From Bradyrhizobium jicamae (GTDB taxonomy: Bacteria; Pseudomonadota; Alphaproteobacteria; Rhizobiales; Xanthobacteraceae), in assembly GCF_001440395.1 (NCBI RefSeq), contig NZ_LLXZ01000181.1:26821-69469 (forward strand): DNA of 42,649 nt, written 5' to 3'. A model generated the notes under the pieces. That model was not told the DNA's origin, ran no database searches, and saw only the letters and a list, made by a program, of their open reading frames with translations. A program made the translations under genes and the position numbers. Below, piece by piece: positions 1 to 7,587 of this stretch (position 1 is its first letter; each line of letters starts with the position of its first letter).

Positions 1-110
1 GCATCCAGCAGCGCTTCACGCGCAACGACGTCCGAGGCTCGCTCCGCACGGATCGCGAACGGAGCGGCCTTGGGGTTAAGGGCGATCTTGGTCTTCCGCA
101 AAGCAGTCAT
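1..110 (-). CDS. GNAT-like N-acetyltransferase, N-terminal fragment (runs off window)
   Basis: Reading leftward from an ATG at 110, 36 codons stay open to the window edge, beginning MTALRKTKIALNPKAAP and continuing with AIRAERASDVVAREALLDA. The RAERASDVVAREALLD stretch is what I expect at the first beta strand and helix of a GNAT acetyltransferase, and such a gene is commonly found downstream of the type III ornithine decarboxylase in Bradyrhizobium. The catalytic acetyl-CoA loop lies outside the window, so the assignment rests on the N-terminus and the neighbour. It is co-directional with the decarboxylase, about 120 bases downstream of its stop, and a GC-rich hairpin lies between them. Confidence 0.6.
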   Translation of the reverse strand, partial: MTALRKTKIALNPKAAPFAIRAERASDVVAREALLD

Positions 111-182
111 GGCACGTCAGTCCCCGCTCGCAACGGCAAGCCTGCCGCGCAAAGCGTTGTCAAAAATTCGCAAATGACGGGG

Positions 183-206
183 AGGGAGCCGGCGCACCGG
201 CTCCCG
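183..206. terminator. GC-rich hairpin between decarboxylase and GNAT gene
   Basis: GGGAGCCG and CGGCTCCC form an 8-bp stem with a short loop just downstream of the decarboxylase stop codon. There is no clear T tract on the minus-strand side, so it may be a weak terminator, an mRNA-stabilising hairpin or a processing site rather than a strong intrinsic terminator. Confidence 0.4.
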
Positions 207-231
207 TTATTCAAGCCTCAAGCGAGGCCGA

Positions 232-1374
232 TCAGATGTGGTAGGTCCGCAGCGGCGGGATGCCGTTGAACGCCACCGACGAGTAGGTCGACGTATAGGC
301 GCCGGTGCCTTCGATCAGCAGCTTGTCGCCGATCTCGAGCGTCACCGGAAGCGGATACGGCATCTTCTCGTACAGCACGTCGGCGCTATCGCAGGTCGGA
401 CCTGCGAGCACGCACGGCGTCATGTCCGCACCGTCATGCGGGGTGCGGATGGCGTAACGGATCGACTCGTCCATCGTCTCGGCGAGACCGCCGAACTTGC
501 CGATGTCGAGATACACCCAGCGCACCTCGTCCTCGTCGCTCTTCCTGGAGATCAGAATGACTTCGGTCTCGATGATCCCGGCATTTCCGACCATGCCGCG
601 GCCCGGCTCGATGATCGTCTCCGGGATCTGGTTGCCGAAATGCTTGCGCAGCGCACGGAAGATCGACCGGCCGTACTGCACGACCGGAGGAACGTCCTTG
701 AGGTACTTGGTCGGGAAGCCGCCGCCCATGTTGACCATGGACAGGTTGATCCCGCGCTCGGCGCAGTCCCGGAACACCGTCGAGGCCATCGACAGGGCAC
801 GATCCCACGCCTTCACCTTGCGCTGCTGCGAGCCGACATGGAACGAGATGCCGCACGGCTCCAGGCCCAGACGCTTGGCGAGGTCGAGCACCTCGACCGC
901 CATTTCCGGGTCGCAGCCGAACTTGCGCGACAGCGGCCACTCGGCGCCGGCGCAGTCATAGAGGATGCGGCAGAACACCTTGGCGCCGGGGGCGGCGCGG
1001 GCGATCTTCTCGACTTCGGCGGCGCAGTCGACCGCGAACAGGCGAATGCCGAGCGCGAAGGCGCGCGCGATGTCACGCTCCTTCTTGATCGTATTGCCAT
1101 AGGAGATGCGGTCCGGCGTCGCACCAGCGGCGAGCGCCATTTCGATTTCGGCAACCGTCGCCGTGTCGAAGCACGAGCCCAGCGAGGCCAGCAGCGACAG
1201 CACTTCCGGCGCAGGGTTAGCCTTCACCGCGTAGAACACGCGGCTGTCCGGCAGCGCCTTCGCAAAGGTCTGGTAGTTGTCGCGCACGACTTCGAGGTCG
1301 ACCACGAGGCACGGCTCGGTGTCCTGGCCCTCGCTGCGGCGGTTGCGCAGGAATTCCTGAATACGTTCGGTCAT
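232..1374 (-). CDS. odc: Type III PLP-dependent ornithine (lysine/ornithine) decarboxylase
   Basis: Cytosolic enzyme of polyamine synthesis that decarboxylates ornithine to putrescine (some family members also take lysine to cadaverine). The 380-aa length fits the bacterial alanine-racemase-fold decarboxylases. An AVKAN motif near residues 49-53 supplies the PLP lysine (K51); FHVGSQ follows in the barrel, EPGRGMVG is the phosphate-binding loop, and GPTCDSADV near the C-terminus carries the catalytic cysteine from the partner subunit, followed by GTGAYTSTYSS. A longer reading frame reaches 1443, but the ATG at 1374 is preceded by TTGGAGAG at good spacing and begins the usual MTERIQEFL. About 200 bases upstream begins a structured leader resembling the speF RNA motif, implying control of this gene through its leader. 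Substrate preference cannot be read from sequence. Confidence 0.93.
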   Translation of the reverse strand: MTERIQEFLRNRRSEGQDTEPCLVVDLEVVRDNYQTFAKALPDSRVFYAVKANPAPEVLSLLASLGSCFDTATVAEIEMALAAGATPDRISYGNTIKKERDIARAFALGIRLFAVDCAAEVEKIARAAPGAKVFCRILYDCAGAEWPLSRKFGCDPEMAVEVLDLAKRLGLEPCGISFHVGSQQRKVKAWDRALSMASTVFRDCAERGINLSMVNMGGGFPTKYLKDVPPVVQYGRSIFRALRKHFGNQIPETIIEPGRGMVGNAGIIETEVILISRKSDEDEVRWVYLDIGKFGGLAETMDESIRYAIRTPHDGADMTPCVLAGPTCDSADVLYEKMPYPLPVTLEIGDKLLIEGTGAYTSTYSSVAFNGIPPLRTYHI

Positions 1375-1559
1375 GGCACTCTCCAACGGCCCCAGCGACG
1401 GGATCCGCATCAACGTGACGTCGGATAAGAGCACTCCGGCCACATCGCGCGATGGAGGCGCAACGAAGCCAAAAGACTCAAACCAGACTGTGCTGCCGTG
1501 GATTGGTTGGGAGAGTTTCCCGCCCGCTCACCTGGCAATGAAGGACAAGCCTTTTCAGT

Positions 1560-1835
1560 AGCCCGCGCCGGCGTTGGAATGCCGGTAGAGACCAAAAAAG
1601 CCCGATCCGTCGTTGCTTTAAGTCGCGTCCCCCGTTGAGAGCGGAGTACGCCGGTTCGCCTCCGGCTGCCAGTCACGGTTGCAAGGGGTGGTGAGACCTT
1701 CAACGGCATCCCTGGAGAGAGATGCTGGCCGCCTGTTGAGCGACCCTCGGTTCTTCCATCCCTTGGCGGCTGTCCGGCCTCTTGTCCGGATACCTACCGA
1801 CTGACACACGACCACAGGCACGTGCGAAATTGGGC
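1560..1835 (-). ncRNA. speF-like structured leader upstream of ornithine decarboxylase
   Basis: The minus strand upstream of the decarboxylase is gene-poor but rich in paired segments: TATCCGGACA with GGCCGGACAG, GGCAGCCGG followed by CGAACCGGCG, a CTTTTTTGG tract near 1592-1600, and a CCGGC-loop-GCCGG hairpin at about 1568-1585. The speF RNA motif was described from alphaproteobacterial leaders of exactly this gene type (ornithine decarboxylase), so both location and overall character fit. I match it from memory of the family and cannot run the covariance model. A 67-codon open frame (1618-1821, minus) runs through it; it looks incidental but a regulatory leader peptide cannot be excluded. 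Confidence 0.6.
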
Positions 1836-2026
1836 AAGTTGGGAAATAAGTCTTTTGACTCGGCTTCGCAACAATTTTTTTAGGGTGGGGACAAATTTCG
1901 CGCGCGTGTGATTACGAAAGCGTTCGCGGTGCGCGCCGCTGACGACAAATCTGAACGGCTGTTAAGATTTCTCGCGAGGCGTTGAGCGCTTTAACGCCTG
2001 TGCCGCAGCACTTTCTTGAACGCGCG
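1836..2026. other. Gene-free stretch, probably promoter region of the odc leader
   Basis: Between the structured leader and the stop of the next minus-strand gene I see no convincing coding frame. The AT-richer part around 1850-1890 is the likeliest promoter area for the odc leader transcript, but no promoter boxes are clear enough to call. Confidence 0.4.
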
Positions 2027-2287
2027 TCAGCCGCGCCTGAAGAACGGCTCGATGCGCTGCGCGCCGCGGATGAACGCCACCATGATCAGTACGCCGAGGC
2101 CGAACAGCACGGCCTGCAGGATGTGCGCTGAGGTGTCGTTGAGGCCGAACAGGATCGCGAGCGCCCAGCCGCCGGCAAACGCTGCGCCGAACACTTCAGC
2201 GCCGATCAGGATCGCCGCCGAGATGACGGTGATGACGCTCGGCCAGTAGATCTGGCGGGAGGATGTGGAAGCGGGCTGTTGGCTCAT
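2027..2287 (-). CDS. Small two-helix membrane protein, hypothetical
   Basis: An 86-aa protein starting MSQQPASTSSRQIYW. Two hydrophobic segments follow, roughly residues 17-44 and 52-74, and the tail is basic (RGAQRIEPFFRRG), predicting two membrane helices with the C-terminus in the cytoplasm. The ATG at 2287 has AGGACC about 10 bases upstream. It is divergent from the M3 peptidase gene, with the 175-bp gap between them holding one copy of a dispersed repeat. I do not recognise a named family; small membrane proteins of this shape are common in Bradyrhizobium and no function can be assigned. Confidence 0.75.
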   Translation of the reverse strand: MSQQPASTSSRQIYWPSVITVISAAILIGAEVFGAAFAGGWALAILFGLNDTSAHILQAVLFGLGVLIMVAFIRGAQRIEPFFRRG

Positions 2288-2389
2288 GGAAAAAAGGTCC
2301 TGTTCAGGGGGCGCAATCTCTCCGAAAAGGCCCCATCTATCAAGCGTAAAAGGCCCAAAAATGCCGCATCGCGTGATATAGATTGCCGC

Positions 2390-2447
2390 ATCTTCTGGAG
2401 CGTTTTCGAGCGAAATCGGTACCGGTTTGCGTCAAGAAAACGAGGCA
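2390..2447. repeat. Dispersed intergenic repeat, copy 1
   Basis: GAGCGTTTTCGAGCGAA, then TACCGGTTTGCGTCAAGAAAACG, matches in inverted orientation the block at about 35913-35966 (AGCGCTTTCGAGCGAAG, TACCGGCTCGCGTGAAGAAAACG). The similarity covers about 55 bases with scattered substitutions. The copy ends some 15 bases before the ATG of the M3 peptidase gene and thus forms most of its leader. Confidence 0.7.
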
Positions 2448-2462
2448 AAAACGGGAATTGTG

Positions 2463-4553
2463 ATGTCAGAAACCCTGCATACGGCGGCCCCCTCGGAAGC
2501 TGGCGAAAACCCGCTGCTTCGGCCGTGGCAGACGCCGTTCGAGACGCCGCCTTTTGCCGAAATCGAGCCGGAGCACTTCCTGCCGGCCTTCGAGCAGGCT
2601 TTCGCCGACCATGCCGCCGAGATCGCGGCGATCACCCATGATCCCTCGGCGCCGGACTTCGCCAACACCATCACGGCGCTGGAGCGCTCGGGCAGGCTGC
2701 TCTCCAAGGTCGCGGCGGTGTTCTACGACCTGGTCTCGGCGCACTCCAATCCGGCGATCCTGGAGATCGACAAGGAAGTCTCCTTGCGGATGGCGCGGCA
2801 CTGGAACCCGATCATGATGAACGCGGTGCTGTTTGGTCGCATCGCGATGCTGCACGAGAACCGCGCCACGCTCGGCCTCACCGGTGAACAGAACCGGCTG
2901 CTGGAGCGCACCTACACCAATTTCTACCGCGCCGGCGCCGGCCTTGACGAGAGCGCCAAGAAGCGCCGGGCCGAGATCAACGAGCGGCTGGCCCAGCTCG
3001 GCACCTCCTTCAGCCACCATCTGCTCGGCGACGAGCAGGACTGGTTCATGGAGCTCGGCGAGGACGACCGCGGCGGCCTTCCCGAGGCCTTCGTCGCCGC
3101 GGCCAAGGCGGCGGCCGAAGAGCGGGGCATGGCGGGCAAGGCGATCGTGACGCTGTCGCGCTCCTCCGTCGAGCCGTTCCTGAAGAGCTCCTCCCGCCGC
3201 GACCTGCGCGAGAAGGTCTACAAGGCCTTCACCGCCCGCGGCGACAATGGCAACGCCAACGACAACAACGACACCATCGTCGAGATCCTCGAGCTCCGCG
3301 AGGAGGCTGCGAAGATCATGGGCTTTCCGACCTACGCCGCCTACCGGCTGGAGGATTCCATGGCCAAGACACCGGACGCCGTCCGCGGCCTGCTGGAGCG
3401 GGTCTGGAAGCCGGCCCGGGAGCGTGCGCTCGCCGACCGCGACGCGCTGCAGGCGCTGATCGCGGAGGAGGGCGGCAACTTCACGCTGGCGCCGTGGGAC
3501 TGGCGCTACTACGCCGAAATCCTGCGGCAGCGGAAAGCCGATTTCGACGACGCCGCCATCAAGCCCTACCTGGTGCTCGACCACATGATCGAGGCCGCCT
3601 TCGACTGCGCCACCCGCCTGTTCGGGATCACCTTTGCCGAGCGCAAGGACATCCCGGTCTGGCATCCGGATGTCCGGGTCTGGGAGGTCAAGGGTCCTGA
3701 CGGCCAACACAAGGCGCTGTTCTATGGCGACTACTTCGCCCGGCCCTCCAAGCGCTCCGGCGCCTGGATGACCTCGCTGCGCGACCAGCAGAAGCTCGAC
3801 GGCGAGATCGCCCCCTTGATCATCAACGTCTGCAACTTCTCCAAGGGTGCGGACGGCCAGCCGTCGCTGCTGTCGCCGGACGATGCACGCACCCTGTTCC
3901 ACGAGTTCGGCCACGGCCTGCACGGCATGCTGTCCAACGTGACCTATCCCTCGCTGTCGGGGACCTCGGTGTTCACCGATTTCGTCGAGCTGCCCTCGCA
4001 GCTCTACGAGCACTGGCAGGAGCAGCCGCAGGTGTTGCGGCAGTTCGCCAAACACTACCAGAGCGGCGAGCCGCTGCCGGACGACCTGCTGCAACGCTTC
4101 CTCGTCGCCCGCAAGTTCAATCAGGGCTTTGCCACCGTGGAGTTCGTTTCCTCGGCGCTGATCGACCTCGAATTCCACACCCAGCCGGCCGCGGCCAGCC
4201 GCGACGTCGCGGCCTTCGAGAAGACGGAACTGGAGAAGATCGGCATGCCCGCGGAAATCGCGCTGCGGCACCGGCCCACGCAGTTCGGCCATATCTTCTC
4301 CGGCGATCACTATGCCTCCGGCTATTACAGCTACATGTGGTCGGAGGTGATGGATGCCGACGCGTTCGGCGCCTTCGAGGAGGCCGGCGACATCTTCGAT
4401 CCCGCCACCGCCAAGCGGCTGCACGACGACATCTATTCGTCGGGCGGCTCGCGTAACCCCGAGGAAGCCTATGTCGCCTTCCGCGGCCGCGAACCCGAGG
4501 CGGATGCGCTGCTGCGCCGCCGCGGCCTGCTCGAAGCAACGCCGGCGGCTTGA
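2463..4553 (+). CDS. M3 family metallopeptidase (oligopeptidase A / peptidyl-dipeptidase Dcp type)
   Basis: A zinc oligopeptidase that degrades short peptides in the cytosol, for example peptides released by the large proteases or from signal peptides. The protein is 696 aa, close to the usual 680-700 for the OpdA/Dcp group. The zinc site HEFGH is at residues 480-484 within LFHEFGHGLHGML, and the downstream FVELPSQ supplies the third ligand glutamate. The C-terminal helical half contains GYYSYMWSEVMDADAF, typical of the family. A TTG at 2427 would add 12 codons, but those lie in a dispersed repeat, while ATG 2463 follows GGGAA, so I chose the latter. The DUF1007 gene begins one base after the stop, so this is the first gene of a three-gene unit. 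Whether it is OpdA-like or Dcp-like cannot be settled by eye. Confidence 0.93.
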   Translation: MSETLHTAAPSEAGENPLLRPWQTPFETPPFAEIEPEHFLPAFEQAFADHAAEIAAITHDPSAPDFANTITALERSGRLLSKVAAVFYDLVSAHSNPAILEIDKEVSLRMARHWNPIMMNAVLFGRIAMLHENRATLGLTGEQNRLLERTYTNFYRAGAGLDESAKKRRAEINERLAQLGTSFSHHLLGDEQDWFMELGEDDRGGLPEAFVAAAKAAAEERGMAGKAIVTLSRSSVEPFLKSSSRRDLREKVYKAFTARGDNGNANDNNDTIVEILELREEAAKIMGFPTYAAYRLEDSMAKTPDAVRGLLERVWKPARERALADRDALQALIAEEGGNFTLAPWDWRYYAEILRQRKADFDDAAIKPYLVLDHMIEAAFDCATRLFGITFAERKDIPVWHPDVRVWEVKGPDGQHKALFYGDYFARPSKRSGAWMTSLRDQQKLDGEIAPLIINVCNFSKGADGQPSLLSPDDARTLFHEFGHGLHGMLSNVTYPSLSGTSVFTDFVELPSQLYEHWQEQPQVLRQFAKHYQSGEPLPDDLLQRFLVARKFNQGFATVEFVSSALIDLEFHTQPAAASRDVAAFEKTELEKIGMPAEIALRHRPTQFGHIFSGDHYASGYYSYMWSEVMDADAFGAFEEAGDIFDPATAKRLHDDIYSSGGSRNPEEAYVAFRGREPEADALLRRRGLLEATPAA

Positions 4554-4554
4554 G

Positions 4555-5196
4555 ATGCGCACGGTCATGCAGCGATTGCTCGGTTTCGTTCTCCTGATCA
4601 CGGCGCTCGGCACGGCCGCGGCCGAGGCCCATCCCCATGTCTGGATCACCGCCAAAAGCGAGGTGGTCTACGCGCCCGACGGCTCGATGACGGGCGTGCG
4701 CCACGCCTGGACCTTCGACGACATGTTCTCGACCTACGCGCTGCAGGGCATCGAGACCAAGACCAAGGGCGTCTACACCCGCGAGGAACTGGCGCCGCTG
4801 GCGCAGACCAATGTCGAATCGCTGAAGGATTTCGCCTACTTCACCTTCGCCAAGGCCGACGGCAAGAAAGAGAAGTTCAACGAGCCCATCGACTACTACC
4901 TCGAATACAAGGACAGCGCGTTGACGCTGCATTTCGTGCTGCCGCTGAAGGCGCCGGTGACATCGAAGCAGCTGGCGCTGGAGGTGTTCGATCCCTCCTA
5001 TTTCATCGACTTCAAGTTCGACGACAAGGATCCCATCAAACTGGTCGGCGCGCCGGCCGCCTGCCAGATGAAATTCCAGCGGCCGAACGACGAGACCGCG
5101 AACACCCAGCGGCTGAACGAGCAGAACTTCATGAACGGCGACAATTCCAACTATGGCGCGATGTTCGCCAACAAGATCACGGTGAACTGCCCGTGA
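4555..5196 (+). CDS. DUF1007 family periplasmic protein
   Basis: A 213-aa exported protein. The signal peptide is residues 1-25 (basic start, LLGFVLLITALGTAAA core, AEA cleavage site), so the mature protein would begin HPHVWI, the conserved opening of DUF1007. The remainder is a soluble beta-rich domain with WTFDDMFSTYALQG and FIDFKF segments. DUF1007 genes sit next to NicO-type nickel/cobalt transporters in many bacteria, as here, where the transporter start overlaps this stop. A role in periplasmic metal handling with that exporter is an inference from context. ATG 4555 lies one base after the peptidase stop; an in-frame ATG at 4567 would leave a shorter but working signal peptide. Confidence 0.88.
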   Translation: MRTVMQRLLGFVLLITALGTAAAEAHPHVWITAKSEVVYAPDGSMTGVRHAWTFDDMFSTYALQGIETKTKGVYTREELAPLAQTNVESLKDFAYFTFAKADGKKEKFNEPIDYYLEYKDSALTLHFVLPLKAPVTSKQLALEVFDPSYFIDFKFDDKDPIKLVGAPAACQMKFQRPNDETANTQRLNEQNFMNGDNSNYGAMFANKITVNCP

Positions 5197-6308
5197 AGTC
5201 GTTGCCTGCAAGGCTCGCACAGGGCGAGATAACCAGAATCTTGGCGATCACGGCCGTGGTGCTCGCGGCCGTGATGGTTTTCGACGCCTGCTGGCACGCG
5301 CTGATGGCACAGAACCCGTTCGGCGGTCCGCGGCCCGCGGCCGAGCCGCAGGTCGGCGGCGTGATCGGATGGATTCTGGCCAAGCAGTCCGAATTCTATC
5401 GCGAGATGTCGCAGACCATCCGCGCGGCGAAATCGGACGGCAGCGCGGTCTGGACGCTGCTCGGGATCTCGTTTGCCTATGGGATCTTCCACGCTGCCGG
5501 GCCCGGCCACGGCAAGGCGGTGATCTCGTCCTATCTCGTCGCCAACGAGGAGACCGCGCGGCGCGGCATTGTGCTGTCGTTCGCCTCGGCGTTCCTGCAG
5601 GCGCTGGTGGCGGTGGTGATCGTCGCCGTGTTCGCCTGGCTGCTCTCCTCCACCGCCAAGACGATGTGCTCCGCGGAGAAGGCGATCGAGATTGTCAGCT
5701 ACGGCCTGATCGCGGCCTTCGGCGCCCGGCTGGTCTGGACCAAGGGCGGCGGCTTCATGCGCGCGCTGCAGGCGAAACCGGCGCCGGCGATGGCGGTGGC
5801 CACGGCCGGTCATCATCACGATCATGGACATCATGATCATGGCCATGCGCATCATCATGACCACGGCCATCATCAGCACGACCACGGACATGACCATGAT
5901 CACGGCCATGTTCATGACGAGCATTGCGGCCATTCGCACGGGCCCACGCCGGATCAACTCGCCGGCCCCGGCGGCTGGCGGCGCGGCCTGGGGACGATCT
6001 TTGCGGTGGGCATGCGGCCCTGCTCGGGCGCCATCCTGGTGCTGGTATTCTCGCTGGCGCAGGGACTGTTCCTGGCCGGCATCGCCGCGACCTTTGTGAT
6101 GGGGCTCGGAACTGCGATCACGGTCGCCACCATCGCCATCGTTGCCGTCTCGGCCAAGGGCCTGGCCCGCCGGCTCAGCGCCGGCCGCGAGGGCGGCGGC
6201 GCGTTGATCATGCGCGGCATCGAGTTCGGCGCCGCAGGCTTGGTGCTACTGTTCGGCCTCGGCCTGCTGTTCGGCTACCTCGCTGCCGAACGCGCGACGT
6301 GTCTCTGA
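5193..6308 (+). CDS. NicO/RcnA-type nickel/cobalt efflux transporter with His-rich loop
   Basis: A 371-aa inner-membrane protein of the nickel/cobalt transporter family. An N-terminal membrane helix (about 13-33) is followed by GIFHAAGPGHGKAV, the hallmark metal-binding segment of NicO/RcnA proteins, then further helices. Residues 207-249 form a cytoplasmic metal-binding loop in which 24 of 43 residues are histidine, alternating with Asp and Gly. After the loop the motif MRPCSGAILVL and more helices complete the fold. Start is GTG 5193, overlapping the DUF1007 stop by four bases (GTGA), which suggests translational coupling. Efflux rather than uptake is inferred from resemblance to RcnA. Metal preference (Ni, Co or both) is not determinable here; no metal-responsive regulator is adjacent. 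Confidence 0.9.
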   Translation: MKSLPARLAQGEITRILAITAVVLAAVMVFDACWHALMAQNPFGGPRPAAEPQVGGVIGWILAKQSEFYREMSQTIRAAKSDGSAVWTLLGISFAYGIFHAAGPGHGKAVISSYLVANEETARRGIVLSFASAFLQALVAVVIVAVFAWLLSSTAKTMCSAEKAIEIVSYGLIAAFGARLVWTKGGGFMRALQAKPAPAMAVATAGHHHDHGHHDHGHAHHHDHGHHQHDHGHDHDHGHVHDEHCGHSHGPTPDQLAGPGGWRRGLGTIFAVGMRPCSGAILVLVFSLAQGLFLAGIAATFVMGLGTAITVATIAIVAVSAKGLARRLSAGREGGGALIMRGIEFGAAGLVLLFGLGLLFGYLAAERATCL

Positions 6309-6310
6309 TC

Positions 6311-6398
6311 GTAGCCCGGGTGAAGCGCAGCGTAACCCGGGGGCCGTAGAACGCGCGGGCATCGATTCCCGAATTGCGCTACGCTCCATCCGGGCTAC
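6311..6398. repeat. Palindromic intergenic repeat (GTAGCCCGGGTG type)
   Basis: The arms GTAGCCCGGGTGAAGCGCAG and GCTACGCTCCATCCGGGCTAC are near-complementary across 88 bases, with a secondary CCCGGG pairing inside. It begins two bases after the transporter stop and ends 38 bases before the thioesterase start, so any transcript of either gene would carry a large hairpin. This class is widespread between genes in Bradyrhizobium and Rhodopseudomonas. Confidence 0.8.
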
Positions 6399-6436
6399 GA
6401 AATCGAACACGCCAAAAGGACGGTGCCGGGAATCCC

Positions 6437-6874
6437 ATGTCACGCGAGCAATTCTGGTTCTTCCACCCGTTCCGGGTGCGCTATTCCGAGATCGACGGCC
6501 AGGGCGTCGTCTTCAACGCACACTATCTGACCTATTTCGACACCACCATCACCGAGTATTTTCGCGCGCTCGGCTATGATCAATATGCCGACGCAAAAAA
6601 GTCCGGCGTCGATTTCCACGTCGTCAAATCCGTCATCGAATACAAGGCGCCGGTTCGCTTCGACTGGGAGCTCGACGTCGGCGCGCGCGTGGCGCGGATT
6701 GGCAATTCGAGCCTGACCTTCGAACTCGCGATCTTCCTCAAAGGCGGCGGCGATGCGCTGGTGACCGGCGAGATCGTCTGGGTCAACACCGACCAGAACA
6801 CCCATCGGCCGGTCCCGATATCGCAGGATATCCGGGATTTGATTGCGACGCGGGAGCGGCATTTGGCGGCGTGA
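6437..6874 (+). CDS. Acyl-CoA thioesterase, 4-hydroxybenzoyl-CoA thioesterase (hotdog) family
   Basis: A 145-aa single hotdog domain hydrolysing a CoA thioester in the cytosol. The N-terminal RVRYSEIDGQGVVFNAHYLTYFD is the classic hotdog signature, with the aspartate of EIDGQGVVFNAHY in the catalytic position; the central VVKSVIEYKAPVRFD and the strand LTFELAIF complete the fold. The ATG at 6437 gives the standard length; a longer frame reaching back to 6374 would translate the arm of the palindromic repeat and is rejected. Ribosome binding would use GGGAA close to the start or AAAGGA slightly farther up. The acyl substrate cannot be deduced, and no pathway partner is adjacent. Confidence 0.9.
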   Translation: MSREQFWFFHPFRVRYSEIDGQGVVFNAHYLTYFDTTITEYFRALGYDQYADAKKSGVDFHVVKSVIEYKAPVRFDWELDVGARVARIGNSSLTFELAIFLKGGGDALVTGEIVWVNTDQNTHRPVPISQDIRDLIATRERHLAA

Positions 6875-6907
6875 GATTTGCGTTGCGAGAGCGTGACTAT
6901 CTCCACC

Positions 6908-6987
6908 GTCATTGCGAGCGAAGCGAAGCAATCCATCCATCCGCGCACGTGGTGACAATGGATTGCTTCGCTTAGCTCGCAATGACG
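6908..6987. repeat. Palindromic intergenic repeat (GTCATTGCGAGCGAAG type), copy 1
   Basis: GTCATTGCGAGCGAAGCG and the complementary CGCTTAGCTCGCAATGAC flank a CAATCCAT/ATGGATTG inner pair over about 80 bases. The same family recurs at 18816-18898 and 32089-32209. Such copies are expected to fold into long hairpins when transcribed. Confidence 0.85.
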
Positions 6988-7072
6988 CGGACAGGCCACG
7001 GCGCAGATGTCGTAATGCTATCGACCGTCGTGCGCCGTCGACGCAGCAGCGCACCGCAATGCATCAGAACAA

Positions 7073-7282
7073 CTATAACCTCGGCGAGCGGCTCAGGCCG
7101 TCTGTCGAAGAGAACTTATGCCTGAAGAACAGATCAAGCTTCACGGGTTCGCCGGTATCTCGCCAGAACAGTCTTTGACCGAGGCTGGCCGCCACCGCGA
7201 GGCGATGGTGGCCGCCGACGAGAGTATGGTCATCCGTTGCTTTGGCGATGACCTCGCCGGCTTCGTCAACGATGGTTTTCAT
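7073..7282 (-). CDS. Small hypothetical protein, 69 aa
   Basis: The frame begins MKTIVDEAGEVIAKATDDHT at ATG 7282, preceded by GGAGG seven bases upstream, one of the best ribosome-binding sites in the window. The sequence is mixed in character: a short N-terminal strand pattern (KTIVDEAGEVIAKAT), a GGHHRLAVAASLG stretch and a basic tail (FFRHKF...LSRSPRL). No membrane helix or known motif is visible. The open frame extends upstream to 7540, but that part is without a good start and looks non-coding. An open frame on the opposite strand (7118-7342) is a shadow. It sits at the left edge of a lower-GC patch and I do not recognise it. Confidence 0.5.
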   Translation of the reverse strand: MKTIVDEAGEVIAKATDDHTLVGGHHRLAVAASLGQRLFWRDTGEPVKLDLFFRHKFSSTDGLSRSPRL

Positions 7283-7587
7283 GCGCTGCCTCCAATGCAA
7301 CGCGCTGGTCAGCGCAGCCGCGATGGTACGCAAGCTATCTAACCTCGTGCCGGCTCCGGCGTTCCAACCTGTGAAGATCCGGCGTCCGTATTCGACATGC
7401 GCCACGTCGCGCGATGTCCTTGTGTACGATGTGGTGCATAATCCAGCCTGTCTTGGCGACGTGCCCATGGCCCCTTGCAAGGGTTCCTTCACCTTGATCA
7501 AGGGAACACCCGAACTGGCTATAGCCGGATCCCGCTTCACGTTTAAGAATCCGACCGCTGCTGCTGGGGGCCAAACGGAGATATCCG
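7283..7587. other. Gene-free stretch between two small divergent genes
   Basis: About 305 bases without a convincing gene. It holds the upstream regions of the 69-aa gene (leftward) and the 54-aa membrane protein (rightward), and an imperfect inverted repeat near 7486-7510 (GGTTCCTTCACCTTGATCAAGG). No promoter boxes are clear. Confidence 0.35.

Noticed and set aside
238..1428. Long open frame (396 codons) opposite the ornithine decarboxylase
   Set aside because: It is the antisense of the decarboxylase, rich in Arg/His with no family features, a common effect of high-GC coding DNA.
1618..1821. 67-codon frame in the odc leader as a protein gene
   Set aside because: Lies within the structured leader and lacks a ribosome-binding site; kept only as a possible leader peptide in the findings.
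2466..4655. Open frame of 729 codons opposite the M3 peptidase
   Set aside because: Antisense of a well-supported metallopeptidase with zinc motif; composition is low complexity and without motifs.
7118..7342. 74-codon frame on the plus strand (MPEEQIKLHGF)
   Set aside because: Overlaps the 69-aa minus-strand frame, which has a far better ribosome-binding site; no support for the plus frame.
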